Origin: Enchytraeus crypticus
Lineage: Eukaryota; Annelida; Clitellata; Enchytraeida; Enchytraeidae
Assembly: GCA_905160935.1 (NCBI GenBank)
Contig: CAJHZI010000431.1
Span: 409,501-473,500, forward strand
Length of the DNA: 64,000 nt
Direction of reading: 5' to 3'
The position numbers were made by a program, and so were the translations under genes. Every line of letters starts with the position of its first letter. Within the stretch, counting starts at the first letter, position 1. Below the pieces are notes generated by a model, which saw only the letters and a list, made by a program, of their open reading frames with translations, did no database searches and was not told the DNA's origin. Of this stretch, positions 23,470 to 38,473 are shown one piece after another.

Positions 23470-25135
23470 GTTCCATTTATGTGTAATTAAAAGGGTGCAT
23501 TTCCGATTATTATTTGTTTTAATTTTGATTTTTAATTTGAAATTTAGAAAAACACCCTAATTTCGAATGTGAATGTGAATGTCAAACTGGAATAAAGGAC
23601 ATCCTTGAATTTACAATGATATTTAATGCGACAACACTGTTTGTGTCAACAATTGTAGCATTTGATAATATAACTTGCTGTAAATTACTGTTTAATTCAC
23701 AAATAGCTTCTAATATTAATAGTTCTTATTTGAAATCTTCATACCGGTCACTAGCCTGCTCTTTGATATGACATCCATCTCTGTTACAAATCTTACCTCA
23801 CTTGGTTGCTAAGTGGAGAAGTTTAGTTTTGCAAATATTATCCTTCAAAATAAGCTAAATCAGGGTTTAACTTTTTCTTTTTACAATCAAGATTAAAGTT
23901 GGATTTAAAGCCAGTAGTGTCTCAGTATCATGTTATATATTTTATTTTATTTATTTATTTCAAAAGAACTCCAAAAAAGTTATACAACGCTGTAAACAAA
24001 CAAAACAGAAAATTTTGCAAGAAGTAAACACAAGTTAAATGTTAACCCAGATGAATTTGAGTGAAATATGAAAGAATTAAATCACATTAAATAATTAAAC
24101 AGGTATACGTGTACAACTGTACATCCAAATAAACAAAGGTAGTATTTTTGTAGATATAATTAAAAATATATTTACTATATTTTCACACTGATTAAGAATG
24201 GGTTTCGTTTGTTTCAAACTGAGTACTGCGTACTACTGTACAGTCGTTCCAGTGTAACTTTTATACGGCAATCAGTATAATTTTCTTATATTGCAAAAAC
24301 TGATGCACTATGACGTCGTCTGACAGATAACGAAAAGGACCAGTGAATAGTAAACTGCTGAACAACAGCATTCGAATCTGTTTGACATATTAACAAATGA
24401 TATTGTCTAATAAGCAAAGTCTCCATTGGAGACGTCATATTTATCGCTTCTTGTGTCTCAGATGACATGTTTTATTGTTTTACTCATCGACGTGATGCGA
24501 AATACTGAAAATACGTTTGAAATTTTTTTTTCATATAGTTGTTATACACGGGACATATCGCACGTGCTACATAGTTTACTTTCTTAGTTACTGTTTTTGC
24601 AGTTTTCGTTATTTCCTCCTTTTACAATCCATGGTTATTAGTAGTAGTTGACTTTTGCTGGCGCTCCGATAGCAGCCGGTGCAGATTTAAGAATAACCTC
24701 CAACACCCTGGGAATTACTTATTCAAATCTGTCGACATTCGGCCTTCCAAAGTAGTCGCCCACAATATACTAACCGCGTACAACGTGGCTTTAGTTCTTT
24801 AAATTGACGCACAACTTAATTGAGTGCGCTAAAGCTCTCCACAAATAATAACTTGTAATAACTAAAATAACGAAACTAAATGAATAATAATTTCCGCTTG
24901 AATTCTTAGTGTAGCAGGTATTGAATTGGTTACATTTTCATATTTATGAAGTGCTCCACATTTCTTTACTTGCTTTTGTTTTAATGGTTAAATATTATTT
25001 TAAATTAGTCTATTCTTATAAATCACAGAGTTACAGTAAGCTCGAGTCCATCATCTGACGTACTTACAGTTTCATCATGTCTCCGCACGCACTGCTTCAG
25101 TGTCTCTGTGGCTTCTTCACAATGTCACATGTTTC
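23470..25135. other. Unassigned AT-rich DNA
   Basis: No exon, RNA gene or tandem array recognised. Confidence 0.5.
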
Positions 25136-25136
25136 T

Positions 25137-25360
25137 CTCGCTTAGTGCGCTGCCTACTGGCAGATCCATGGATATAGCGCCTCCACTCTTCTCTGTTCTC
25201 AGGTTTCATCTTCATGTCCACATAAGAGTGGTTCTTTAAATCATCTAACATTGCTAATCTCGGTCTGACTTTGTTTCTCTTTCCCTCCATCCAGCCTTCT
25301 ATGACCTCATTTAATGGACCTTTCTCCCTAGAATGTTTCCTATCCCATATATCTTCGAAT
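25137..25360 (-). mobile_element. LINE-W 3' end, reverse strand
   Basis: The reverse strand reads KEVIEG-type residues (NEVIEGWMEGKRN), LAMLDDLKNHSYVDMK and REEWRRYIHGSAS, then GGCAGCGCACTAAGCGAGA. This is the clearest view of the C-terminal LINE-W block. Confidence 0.8.
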
Positions 25361-25435
25361 ATTTAGTAATTTTGTAATCATCTATCTGATCTTTGCCTCA
25401 ATCATTTAACGGCTCTGTTTAATAAATACTGATGA

Positions 25436-26680
25436 TTAACTCATAGATCACTGATCAACAATATCATCCACTACCAATTACACAATTCCTACCGAAAAAA
25501 TTGCAATCAAGTGCTTGTATTAACAATTTAAAATTTTCTGTATATATTCATTAACCTAATGGAAAAGAATGCAAATCAATGTTACGCGAAATATAAATAT
25601 TATATTGTGAATATTACTAGTATTCTCTGAATTATCCATACGGATATTTTATATAAAAATGCAATTTAAAATCAATTTCGGAGCGCGGTTTTACAGATTT
25701 GGTTTAGAACACCCTTATACGAGAGTTAACAGAATTTATTTACAATACTCTTAAACAATTATAAGAAACTCGCGTCGCTGATGCTGCCTTCTACCTCGCA
25801 ACTCGCCGTTGGAGCACAGCACAGGACGTTTGTTCGATCCGTGACTGTAACTGAATGCCTAGGCCTATTCTAGTACACCAAAGATTGTATTTCTCTAGGT
25901 GTGTGGGACTCCGATCTGAAGTAGTTGAGAGGCTCTCTGCGATTAATCCTTACTGATGAAATATCGAAGTCAAGGCACAGATTTCTAAATAGTATCTCAC
26001 AATTTAATAGTAAATAAAAACAGCACTACAATTTAATATGAACGAACACTAAAACTTAAAACTGAATATAATATCCTAACTCACAATCCCTAAAATATCA
26101 ATACTCCGGTTTCGACTCCGGTTTCGGCCCTCGGCCTACCCCGTGTGGACTTGCCCGTCCGGCCGCCACAACTTGAATGTCTCTCTTACACGAATCTGCA
26201 AGTATTCTACCACAGGTGACGCTTGGTCATTTGGTAACTGACCAATCAGATTCAATTACTCTGCAGCTTGACCACTGCCTGGTCAATAGCAAACACGCAT
26301 TATTACAACATAAATTATATCCATAATAATTAATAATAGATTAATTATATATGTATAATTTCAAGTTTCTTAACACAATAACGGGAATTACTGTTTTCCA
26401 TAATAATTAATAATAGATTAATTATATATGTATAATTTCAAGTTTCTTAACACAATAACTGGAATTACTGTTTAAGTATTTTACAAATTAAAAAAGTATT
26501 TTTAAATACTCTTGAAAATATTTTAAAACTATTTTCAAAATAGTAAATAAAAATATTTGCCCAAAGTATTTAAATAAAATTCTATTATGGGAATACTCTC
26601 GAAAATAAACGCTTCTAAGTACATTTCTCTAACAATACTTTAAAATAGAAATAATTATCCAAATTTCCGGGGTTTTTACC
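25436..26680. repeat. R6-like region with GC-rich core and 77-bp tandem duplication
   Basis: R6-like words at 25447-25535. A locally GC-rich, CG-containing block at 26105-26205 (CCTCGGCCTACCCCGTGTGG and so on). A 77-bp unit duplicated in tandem at 26321-26397 and 26398-26473 with about one mismatch. Then AAATACTT words to 26580. No coding sequence identified; it may be an old composite of elements. Confidence 0.5.
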
Positions 26681-26948
26681 CAAAGCTCTCGCCACAATAT
26701 ACGGTCATTCACGTCACTCGCCGATCCTAGTATTAACCCATTTTAACATGCTTTGACTACTATAAGACACTAAGTGCGCTAAACCCAATGCCCTTAAGTG
26801 CTTTTACTACATTTGAGTCTCATCAAATTCAATATCAGTAACATGTGAAGCAAGTTTACAAATATTTTAATACTGGTGCTCATGTCGCTTACAAGAATGC
26901 GTGACAAGAAAGACGTTAAGCTGAGGATTCTGAACATACTCTTTCTAA

Positions 26949-27006
26949 CACACACACACACACACACACACATACTTTTCTCTCTCTCTCTTTCTCTCTC
27001 TCTCTC
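26949..27006. repeat. (CA)n / (CT)n microsatellite
   Basis: CA run at about 26949-26971 and CT run at about 26979-27006. Confidence 0.9.
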
Positions 27007-27477
27007 CCGTACGCACACATACACTATTACGGTAGCTCTGCGAAATGAAGAATAACCTCTACGTTCTTGTATTGCTCTTTCAAAGAATGGTATAATGCAT
27101 TGACAAGCTAGCCTCACACTTTCCAGTTAAGTTTTTCTAAGTGAATTACAATTTACTCTATTTTACGAGAACTCCATGAGAATAATCATTGGTTTAGCCC
27201 TATTTATTTTAGACGAATATACATGTATATTACTCAAATCCAATATATTGAAGTATGATTTATGACATCTCTAGCTATATATTATTTGCGACTTCCGTTC
27301 TATATATTTACTGTTAAGAAGATCTCATGCATAAGCGTATAATGAATACTGAAAATGTTAGCAGGCACAGTATGATATAACAAGAAGCTAAATGTAAGCT
27401 TCAAAGGACTTACTAGCAAATAAACAAATACTTTAACAGAAAGACTGAAAGTTATGGAGAAAATGCTAATTAAACAG

Positions 27478-27755
27478 CTGACTAGTAGGCCTAATGACAC
27501 TCGTCAGCTGCTAATATTAGGTATTAATTAATTTTTGCTTCAAAACATCGTCACATGAATATATACTATGGATGTTAACGCTACTATTTTTTATTTACAG
27601 AAATTTGTGTTGGTCAATTTGTTATATCTGTCATGTTTTAATGAAAATACCGAACTTAAATAAGCCTACTTTCACTGCCCCACAAGGCAAATATTGCATG
27701 AGGTGAAACAATTAGATAACCTCTCGGAAATTTTGAACTGCAATTCGACGCGACA
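27478..27755 (+). promoter_or_regulatory. Putative gene B promoter, conserved with gene C
   Basis: The 280 bases before the B start align with those before C (45860-46089). Shared words include TCAGCTG (an E-box, 27505-27510), CAATTTTTGC, CATGAGGTGA, TTAGATAA, CTCGGA.ATTTTGAAC and GCGACA just before ATG. Conservation between paralogs may reflect recent duplication rather than function. No clear TATA box. Confidence 0.4.
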
Positions 27756-27927
27756 ATGAAGTTATTAACCTTTCTAATAGCAAGCGCTATGGCTTATTTA
27801 CCTCAACATTCATTCTATGGAGCGAAAAACTATCTGGGAGTTGGACTCTGTAGGATTGGACAAGGAGATCTGAACACAAAGACCAGATCTAGACTTCATT
27901 GCGCCGCTCTCTCGGTCCAAGGATTGG
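27756..27927 (+). CDS. Gene B exon 1 (signal peptide, start of PAN-like domain)
   Basis: Encodes [17 protein letters not shown] and [20 protein letters not shown] then AALSVQGL. Ends phase 1 at GTAAAA. It has the same length (172) as exon 1 of gene C. Confidence 0.9.
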
Positions 27928-30326
27928 GTAAAATAAAATTAAGTAATTTTAACTTTAAATGTTACACCAGTGTGTTAGTATTACAAAATACAAACTAGTG
28001 AGTTATAAGAGCATACAATGAAATAATAACAATAACAACGATGGTACTCTCGTCACAGACAACATTGCTCACTCTTGGTCCGAAACAAATTCAACGAGAG
28101 GAAAATGCAAGCATTTGGAACAAAGCTGTTAAAGCTATGGTTAACGTCAGTTTCATCACTCGAAATCGATGGCAGGGACGGGCGAGCCCAGGATTTGAAC
28201 CTAGCACCTACTGATCCACGGTCGAGTATCTTACCGACTTCGTCACTGGTTCCAGTCAATAAAGGAATGAAGGATTAAAATAATATTTCGTAAGAATCTG
28301 CTTGGAAATTAAGTGTATGGTATAACAAAGTCTTTTTCATCTAGGCCGATCTCTCTCTTAGTGCACTGTCTACCGGCAGGTCCATGGCATATAACGCCTC
28401 CACTCTTTTCTGTCTTCCGCCTTCCTCTTCATTTCCACACATGAGTGGGTCTTTAAGTATTCATATATAAGAGCTTGTATTGGGTTTAACCTCGTATTCA
28501 AAAGCTCACCTATTTTGCACAATCGGCTAGACATTTTCAAGCAGCCATCTCAAGGTTCTGCGGAGTATTACACGATGATTTTACTATTCCGCAACTAATT
28601 TTTAAATTTTTACAAGCACCAGAATTCTTTTCAAATGACTATTTATACATTCAAGCTATCTCTTAAACTAATAAATATAAACCATATTAAACCTAGTTTA
28701 TACTCAGTAACTTTACTCTCAGTTTATAAAAGGGCGAGCCTAATTTCTATAGGCCTACGTCTACATTAGGACCCATCACAATCTAATAAGTAGGCTTAAG
28801 ATTTATTGAGATTAACTTGCAGGTCAACTCGACGCACATTAGCTAGGGTCGCAAGGACTGGGTTTTCCAATTTCACTATTAAAAATCGTAAGTGATCGGA
28901 TATAACAACGAATTAATCAAAAGATATTTGAAGAGGCAAAACTTGTCATTCAGCGTTCCGCGTTGTCTTGCTGGATAGGATAATAAGGTTACAGATTGCT
29001 TTAGGCTATCACAACCCTACCGCTATATTATAGGCCTGCATTTAATCAAGCAGATTGAACTTCAGCCCATTTCCTGATAAACGCAGTCGCTTTAATAGTT
29101 TTGAAATCTTATATGAATTAATTTTAAGTCGCAGATTCATTCAACTATAACTACGACACTGGCTTTTGCATCGGATTTAGAAATCCCGGGGGTTCCGTAG
29201 CAAGTCTGCCTTTCTGCGAACGCTATCAAGTTAGTGAATTAAATTATCTTTGAACTAAGTCAACGTATAATTGAGAGTGACTGTAGCTTTGTTAAACCAA
29301 CACTAGGCAATTCAATACCAATACTCACTTACGATAGGTTATTTAAAAACCATTAGATGCGTCGAAACAGTACCAAGTAAACATTCATTGCATATTATGT
29401 ACATGTATACCGTCACATTTACAAAAGTTGACCATTTATACTATCTCCCATCAATTGCTACATATTATATGCTATTAAAATAGGACTGATATTATATTCA
29501 AAATCGACATTTATTATTTAGATTGTCGTATAATGATGTATTTAACATCAGGTTGCTACAATAATAGCTATAAGAACAAGTGACTTACAGATAAATGATA
29601 TTTTGTAGATTCAAGGAAGCTACACAGAAGCCGTAGAACGTATGTTACAACAGTTTTTTATATTATTCAAATATTTTAATACTTTGACTACCTAACTTCA
29701 ATTAGCATAGTAATTCCTAATTAGTAGCAGATAAGGAATATTTGTCAGAGCTGTGTCGTAGCCACTACAGTAAACTACAGCCCTGGACCCACGTAGGCCT
29801 ACCTGTAGCATGAGAGATCATGTGGCAAAAAGTAAGAGTGAGGCAATTAAAAGTCATATTTTTCATGGTAGCGGATCTGAATAATAGAGTTTTACCCTTT
29901 GTGCTGGAAATAGTTTGCTGGTAATGAAATTCTCTAACTGAGCCTCAAAGCGGACTGTGAATATGGAATACGCATCTTGTACACCGCCTTCGATAAAAAC
30001 TAATGTGGAAGATAAAAAGTATGTTGAGATTAAGAGCCAATTAATATTTAATGAAGAGAGAGTGAAGATCACGTTCAAAAACAGTATGCATGTACATGTA
30101 TGTATATATAATATACCGTATACATGTATATATATGTACATTTGTGTATTATATATATATATATATATATTGATATTATATGTATATAGATTTCTATATA
30201 GATATAATTATATATACATAAAGATATTAAATTATACGTGTATAAATATACATGTACAAATACATATTATATATGTATACATTGGAGGATATATATGTAC
30301 ATGAGTCATGACGTCATCGAAGTATG

Positions 30327-30378
<52 letters not shown>

Positions 30379-31233
30379 CTGTATATATAATATATAACAA
30401 GTGTCTTACAACGAACGAAGCAGTGCAGACTACAAAACACAAGTGCTATAACTAAACAATACTACAGTAGAGAGCTACCACAAAAATTGTTTTAGACATT
30501 TTGTTTCATTTTGCGTATCGATACTTCGATAAAAGATTGTTAAGTTAATTCCAGATTTACACTTTCACATAGAATCCTCATACATTTTAACATATTAACA
30601 TTTGAGATGTCTAATAAATAGGCAATTTTGATTAGCAAACACCTTAGGCTTAGTTAGATTCTCATTTCATTCGTCCGTATAAAAATTTACCTGCTTCATT
30701 TTATTGTTCACCATATTTGTGGGATTTATTATCCATCTTCTGCTATACTTGACTGAGTGACTGATCATGAAGATCATATATAAAAATAAAAGACCAATAT
30801 ATATATAGAAACTTTAAAACTTTATATTCGCTTTATAGAAACTACTGTCGATGTTCCCACTTCACGCACCACAGAGAAACAAACAATGTCAGAAATAGCT
30901 TCATCGACAGAGAGTAGTCGTTTAGCTTCTTTCTCGACAGCAATAAAAGTGAGTACGACTTCAACTACACTACAGGTGGCCTCTGCAACAACCTCTAGTC
31001 AGACAATCTCTGTCTCAACTATCGAGCAGGAGTCAACTTCTACAGCTTCGATGTCTACCTTTTTGACTTCATCAGCCGGTCAAGCTCAGATGTCCACTAC
31101 TGAAGAACCTTCTCTCAACTATTCTATCATTTGTACAAATCAGGGAGGAGGTTCTGAAGATTTTCTAGCATCAGCCTCTGCTTGTTTAGTATATGTGGGA
31201 GACAGCACTTCTTCCGGTTTGTATATATATAGA

Positions 31234-31283
<50 letters not shown>

Positions 31284-31377
31284 ATATATATATATATATC
31301 GACTCTCTATATATAATTTTTTATAGAATTATATATAATTATATATAATATATATAGGCCTATATATTTATATATAC

Positions 31378-31420
<43 letters not shown>

Positions 31421-34271
31421 GTATATATATATAATATAGGCCTATTCTTTAAATGTTTCTGTGCTAACATAATAACATATTATATAAATCAAGACGTCCC
31501 TGTTGCACAACCGTAAAAAGCGTGGTACACTTATATCGCATCTTTGTGGATTTCTTCAAAACTTTTGTTAGTAGTTTTTACTCTTACTGGCGGACTCTGT
31601 ACTTGAGCAATTCTACATTTTGCCTTTGTTCCAAATTTCGCATCTTTTGCTATCGTGGGTCCTAAATTTATGAAACTCTTTACATGTTCTAACTTCGTGC
31701 AGTATATTTCACAATTGAGTCGTCCTTTCCTAGACCCACTCAACTCTTGTCTGCTTAATATTAACTTCCTTACTTTAGTGCTGTAACTATTCAAGCAGAC
31801 CACCATCTTCTGTATACCCCGCTTCGCTACTGGAAAATTAGCTTGATCATTAGCAAATCTTGCATCTTTCTGCAGAATACTTTAACTATTGCATTATTAT
31901 TGAATCCTATTACATAGGAGTTAATAACTAATAAATTATTATTGATTAGAAGATAGCTCTAATGACTAATTAGTTAGTCTTAATTAATTATATCATTGGC
32001 GAATGAACAAAAAGCCTTTTCTGCAAGGTTAATCAATACTATTGCTAGACTGATGCACTAATCAATGCAGTAATCGCCGCCAACTTCCATAATTGATCTT
32101 GAAAATTCATCAAGGATATAACTGATAAATCTAAATCGATTAATGCGGTTACGTTTTTATAATGGCAGTGGAGTCACAATATAAGTTTACCAAATTTAAC
32201 GTAAATTGAACAGTTCACACCAAGAAATTTACATAATGATTAAATAGTCTAAAATATAATAAAACTTGGACAATTGAGTCATTTTACGTCATCTTTCTGC
32301 ATCACTTAAGAATAGTTTCATGAATTTTTATATTTTATCAAAGTTCTCATTGGCTATGACTAAGATTGTCCATGAATTGAACTATCAATTGTCATTTACT
32401 GAACTAATGTTTTCTTCTTTAAAACCCTTAAAGATTTCAATAAGCTACAAAAAAAATTGTAATCGTACCTGACGTCTATTCAGAATCGATGAGCGCCTGA
32501 AAAGTTTATTACACTCTTAAATTAGAGAAGCATGGGACTTGAAAAAATTGGTCGGTTATTCAGCTGTAGCTAAAGAATTATACATGTATCCAAACTATCT
32601 GCAGAACAGGAAAATGCATGTTCTAAGAGAACGGTGATTAAACAAAGTCTCCATTAGGGCGCTGTAAAAAGAAAGTAAAAGTTTTAAAATTAGAAACCTT
32701 CAAAGTTTCGTGATCAATAAATTTATTGTTTGATAGAAAGGTTATTAAATTTACTGTACATCATGTCAGTGATGTTTGCCATGTCTGTATAAAGATAAAA
32801 TGGTTTAAAATTGTAAAGGACTTGATCGTATTCAAGGTCGAAAACATCCATAGCAATATTATAAAAGCATCTTACAAACTGCATTCTTATTGATATTACA
32901 TCTTTAACATTACCCCACTAGAAGTTCATGGCAAAAGCTCTTATTGTTAATTTTGAGCATTGAATTAGGTACTTAAATGCAATTGTTATCGTAGATAATG
33001 ATATTTTGTTAAATATTGGAGCTCAAATTAGGAATTAATAATCTATATTGGATATCTTCTTCTTCAGTGCACTGCCAATTGGCAGGTTCAAGGTACATAT
33101 TCATACTCAAAGTCTGTTTTCTCGCTCCAAAAGAGCACTCCTTAGATCAACAAGTTAATCCCTTCACAAAGTCTATGTCTTATCCATACCTTATGTAGCC
33201 TATAGCTTGGGAAAAATATGGCTTCTGAGGTGGTTTCTTGTTGCCTTCCACAGTTAGTTGGATTAATTTCCATTTAGTCCTGGGGGGAAATATTTCATGT
33301 TGAGGTGGGTCCCCTCCTGCCATCCTCAGCTCCTGCCTTTAGTCGCCTCTTACGTACACGCGCAGATTTTTGCGGTTGCTCTATTCTGCAGTGGTCCAAC
33401 CACACCCGAGCACAACACGGTTGATATAACAGAGAGTTCAAATTGTGGCATTTTTAATTACATGTTCATTAACAAAATTTGGTCAAATCAAAATACGTCA
33501 CCATGGCAACCTTCAAAGTTCACGTAACATAACAGAGTATTAAGCGAAGTAAAAAAGCCTTTCAGAATTAGAACTACATGTAAATTTACAGGCATGTTTA
33601 AGAATCGCCAAAACAGCCAACACAAATTCTTATTCCCGTGAGATTTGAATGACCAAATATAAGGTCATTCACGGGGATATGGTCCCCGTGTTGTGTCCGG
33701 ATTGTTTGAAGAATAGACCAATCGGTGACTGAACGTGTCGTAGAAGGCAACTAAAGCACTAAGATCCAAACCAACGACAGAAAGGTCATTCGGTTGGTGA
33801 GCGCCTAGGCTCCAGAAATTGCCACAAAATTTTCTAAATCGAATGGAAGGATTTTGATATGGCATGAGATAAAGAGGAGTGGAGGTGGTCCATTCGTATC
33901 CCGACCCTAGTTAAACTGGGATTAAATGGAAGACGATGATGATAATTGCGAATGACCTTAAGCTTATACATGTATAAGTACAATAACCAAAAAGCAAATA
34001 ACCAAATAAAAATTTGGATGAATTTTTTCTAAATTTCTATTTCTATTTATGTCTAATGTCAAACATCAGTACACAGTAAAATGCATAATGATTTATTACC
34101 AGTATTTACTGATCGAAATATTTTATACAAAATTCCGATAGTCAATTTATAATTTACATTTAAATTTATTTCCATAATCTTCCTCAGCAACTTCGTATGG
34201 AAGCCAATACCAAGTAGCAACCAGAAAAAAGATATTTCACGTATATCTTATCCAATTCTTTATTTAATACG

Positions 34272-34326
<55 letters not shown>

Positions 34327-34346
34327 GAAAATAATATTATATGTAC

Positions 34347-34401
<55 letters not shown>

Positions 34402-37400
34402 GTAAATGTCCTCCATTCTACTATCTCTTCTTCTAATATTCTAATATCATAAGAATTGTTAGAAAAGTAGAAATTGTTATTTTGAATCGTCTGCAAGTTT
34501 ATTAAATTTAGGCTATATGAATTGCCAAAAACATAATTAGTAGATCTTCATTGCTTTAACATGGTCGACTCAGTGAAACAAAGAAGTTTGTAGATTTCTG
34601 TCAATAGCTACGTGAAGCTGTTTCTTTCTACGAGATATTTCCCCAGAATTTCACAAGATATTAATTTTCCACAAAATATAATCTAATAATTTCTCTATGC
34701 CAGTGACAATTACTAGGTTTTCTGCGTCAGCCACGCCCATTAATCATACGTCATGTGTGCGTTACGGTGCTCGATCTCTTAGACCGTTCTATTCATATAT
34801 CTACAATAAGATGAGAAATAATAAAATAGAAGGTATTGCTGAGAAACATATGATTTTGATCAATTACGTATTGAATTTGTAAAATTGGAGCAGAGAACAA
34901 AACCATCGAAAACAACGATGAAGTGATAAACTGCTAACGCAATAAGGAAGTTATTAACTAAAATAATAATCCCATGCTTTGTTTGGAGTTTTCTAACTCT
35001 TTTTCTTCTTAGCTTTTTTCCTGTGTAGGTACAGGGTCCGAATTTTTAATGTCATTTTCCATTTAGTACGTTCAAGGACGTTATTGGAGATGAGATTGAT
35101 AAGTTGCATGTCATCCTTAATTCGGTGTAGTCATCGTTTCTTAGGTCGTCCTCGTGGTCGGCGTTCTTCTGGATAGAGGTGCAGAGCTCTCTTAGCCATT
35201 GACTCTTCATGGCTGCGCTTTACGTGGCCATAAAAGCTTAAATGGGTTTCTCTGTTTTTTCAATTATTGAAGCTGCGCCTAAAGTCTCCCGTACGCTTTG
35301 GTTTGTGACATGATCTAGTCGTGTGAGGCCAAGCACCCATCGCAGCATGCGCATCTTCATGACGTGGATGGATTGTTCATGCTTGACAGTGATCGACCAA
35401 CATTCTGCTCCATATATGGCAATCGGGCGTTTAACACTCTTAAATATCTTAGCTTTTCAAATAGTAGGTATTTTGCTATCGCAGAGTACTCCAGTGGCCT
35501 CCAGTTCATCCAAGTCGCATTGCTGCGTTCCCGATTACATGTATAAAGGAGGATACTTTCGCCTTTCCTTCAGGGTTTTCTAACTAATTATATTAATCTA
35601 AAATTTAAGGTCGTCATTACCAAATTTATTAATGATTTTTTAAATAGAAATCGCAACTGACAGTGAAACGGATCCTATAAATTAATAACAAGGCCACCGT
35701 TTGTGACAGATTCTATGCTTGAACACGAAGGACAGTTAATAGTGTGAGAAGTAATGAAATATAGTTAGGTAGAATATACTGTACTATATGGAGGATGATT
35801 TGCTGAAAGATATAAAAGAAGGAAGAATCCAAGAGAAAAGGGAGACAGATCGAGATAGGATGTTAAAATGATTTGATAACTTACAGGCAGAAAGGGAATG
35901 AAATAGGGAGGCGAAAAGAATGCTGAGGATAGAATAGGTTAAAAAAGTTAAATACCATGGACTGCTGCAGGGCACTGTGAGACAGATTGATTGGTTGTCG
36001 AGTTGGTATCACACTTGTTTACTAAGCAAATACCCCCGGTTTGAACACTCGCCGGACTGTTTCTCACAGTAAACTTGTGATACTGAAAAACACTCTAAAC
36101 ATTGCCTTATTAATTTTCAATCTAACTTATCAGTATGCTCCTTGATCATATTTCTAGCTACTGTAGCAACTGATATAACGGATCTGATTTCAAAGACTCA
36201 TTCAGCGCTACCACTCTCATCGAAATCTCTCTACGGTTGGATCTTTATTCAGCAGAGGTTAACAGACGCAGCACTCAGCTACAACCGCCCTTGGGCTGAT
36301 TACAAAGCTGGATTTGGATCAGCAACTGGTCGAACCTCTGAATTTTGGATTGGACTTGAAGCCATTCACTTGCTGACCACGATCTCTGGCAACGGTTCCT
36401 CGGCAGATTTCATGATCAGATTTGAGCTGCAGTGCCTGAATAATATGAAGTGGTAATATAAATAATTATTATCAATTAGATTTAACTACAGTTTTTCAAT
36501 AATATTATACAATAGTTGGCAAAAAGATTTCAACGAATTTGCGTGCAGATATTAGATTGTTATCGACTTTAAACTAAAGAGATTTAAATTATCAATTAAT
36601 GGCAATATCAACTAAGCATAAATAAGGCATAATCTTTTGTGAAGGATTGCTAGTAGATCAATGAAATGCTCTATATGGAGCACGAAATCGGAATATGTTA
36701 AGAATGTGGGTCTTGAACGTCTCATTTGTCACATCACTATATATATACTAGAGATGGGAATCGAACCGAACCTGAACCGAACCGAACCTTAAAAGCTAGA
36801 ATTTTGACCGAACCGAACCGAACTCGAACCCAGACTCTGACCGAACCCGAACCGAAACCTAACCCAGACTCTGGCCGAACCGAACCAAACCCGAACCCAG
36901 ACTCTGGCCGAACCCGAACCGAACCCGAATAAAGGCTTTCTTAAAAAACCGAACTGAACCAAACTCTTGTAGTTCCTTTCTTCTTCACCAGCCTGACATT
37001 ACATAAAGATAGTAAGAACAATAGAAATATATATTAGTTTTAGTTTTACATGTCTTACAGTATCTGACAGCATACATGTATATTCAGGTAAGGCTGGTTC
37101 CGACACAATTTTTATAATGGTAGCCGTACAAAGGAATGGTAGAGGGAAGCGAGACTAGTCTATGGAAGATATTAGATAGTCTGGATGATACAGCATTGAA
37201 ATATGGAATGAAGATTAACATCAAAGAGACAAAAGTGATGAGAATATTCCATAAAAAGCTGAAAATGCTTGACTCAATCTACATGTAGGTGGATTTGTTC
37301 ATGTTAAATTCAAATTATGAATTTTTTCTAATTTTAGTGTGCTACCTTAATATTTTTGCAGCCAGATTTACAAATAATTATATATGACATTCTATATGTG

Positions 37401-38261
37401 TTAAGACTATCTGGAGTAAATAAATTGCACCATAGCAATGCAATAATTTCTTAACTATTTTCGTAGCTTCATAATTGATCTGCGAGTTTCAAATTTGAAA
37501 CCCTAACGTAAATTATGAAGCTTATTACTGGTCAGTTGATAGCAAACGGTGTATATTATGATCATTTTTCTATGGAAGTACACGTATTTGCCTAATCATC
37601 TTTATTTGACATTTTTATGTTACTAAATTGCACTTTGTTTCTGAAATATTGGATCAAATTTTAGCCAAGACATTTCCACTTAATTATAAACGTATCTAAT
37701 ATATAGGCCTATAGTGACAATAAAAATTAAGAAGTTGATGAAGCATTCTATTTGCTCCTTATAATCAAGGAGAATATTTCAGATACAATCATAAAGCTAA
37801 ATATCTATCTTATGAGCACAGGAATAAATACCACTTCTCTCCTTTTTCATTGTCATATTTTTACCCAGGTGAAAAAATGTGGCAGATATTGTGACTTAAT
37901 GAATTTTTAAGCATATTTGCCATAAACCATTTTAAACATGTTTGTCATAACCATGATTATTATAAGTAAAAGCAATTGCAACATTATCCAAACCAAACCA
38001 TTTCGAACTCGAATCGAACTCTTGCGAGTTGGAAAGCAAGCCGAACCCGAACCGAATCCGAACCCTTGTTAGAACCGAACCCGAACCGAACCGAATTTTC
38101 ATTTTCAACGAACCGAACCGAACCGAACTCTCAAATTGTCAACTGCTGCTAACCGAACTAGAACCGAACCGAACTGTCATTTTCAACGAACCGAACCGAA
38201 CCCGAACTCTGGAAATTCATAAAATTCCCATCTCTAATATATACATGCATACATAAATATA

Positions 38262-38317
<56 letters not shown>

Positions 38318-38413
38318 AAAGTACAAGTAAATATATATATATAAAGCATATATATACATGTATATATGTATTTGTATGAGGAAACGGACGTTAAACCTCT
38401 ATTATTACAATTA

Positions 38414-38473
<60 letters not shown>

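Noticed and set aside
31228-31326. Extension of the mucin exon into a YIYIYI tail
   Set aside because: The open frame runs into a TA microsatellite. A GT donor at 31217, matched in gene C, ends the exon and restores the frame with exon 5.
36726-38256. Open frames rich in EPNRT/EPNPD, and an interstitial telomere
   Set aside because: They translate the GAACCG/GAACCC subterminal repeats of a hAT-type element bounded by TIRs and an 8-bp duplication.
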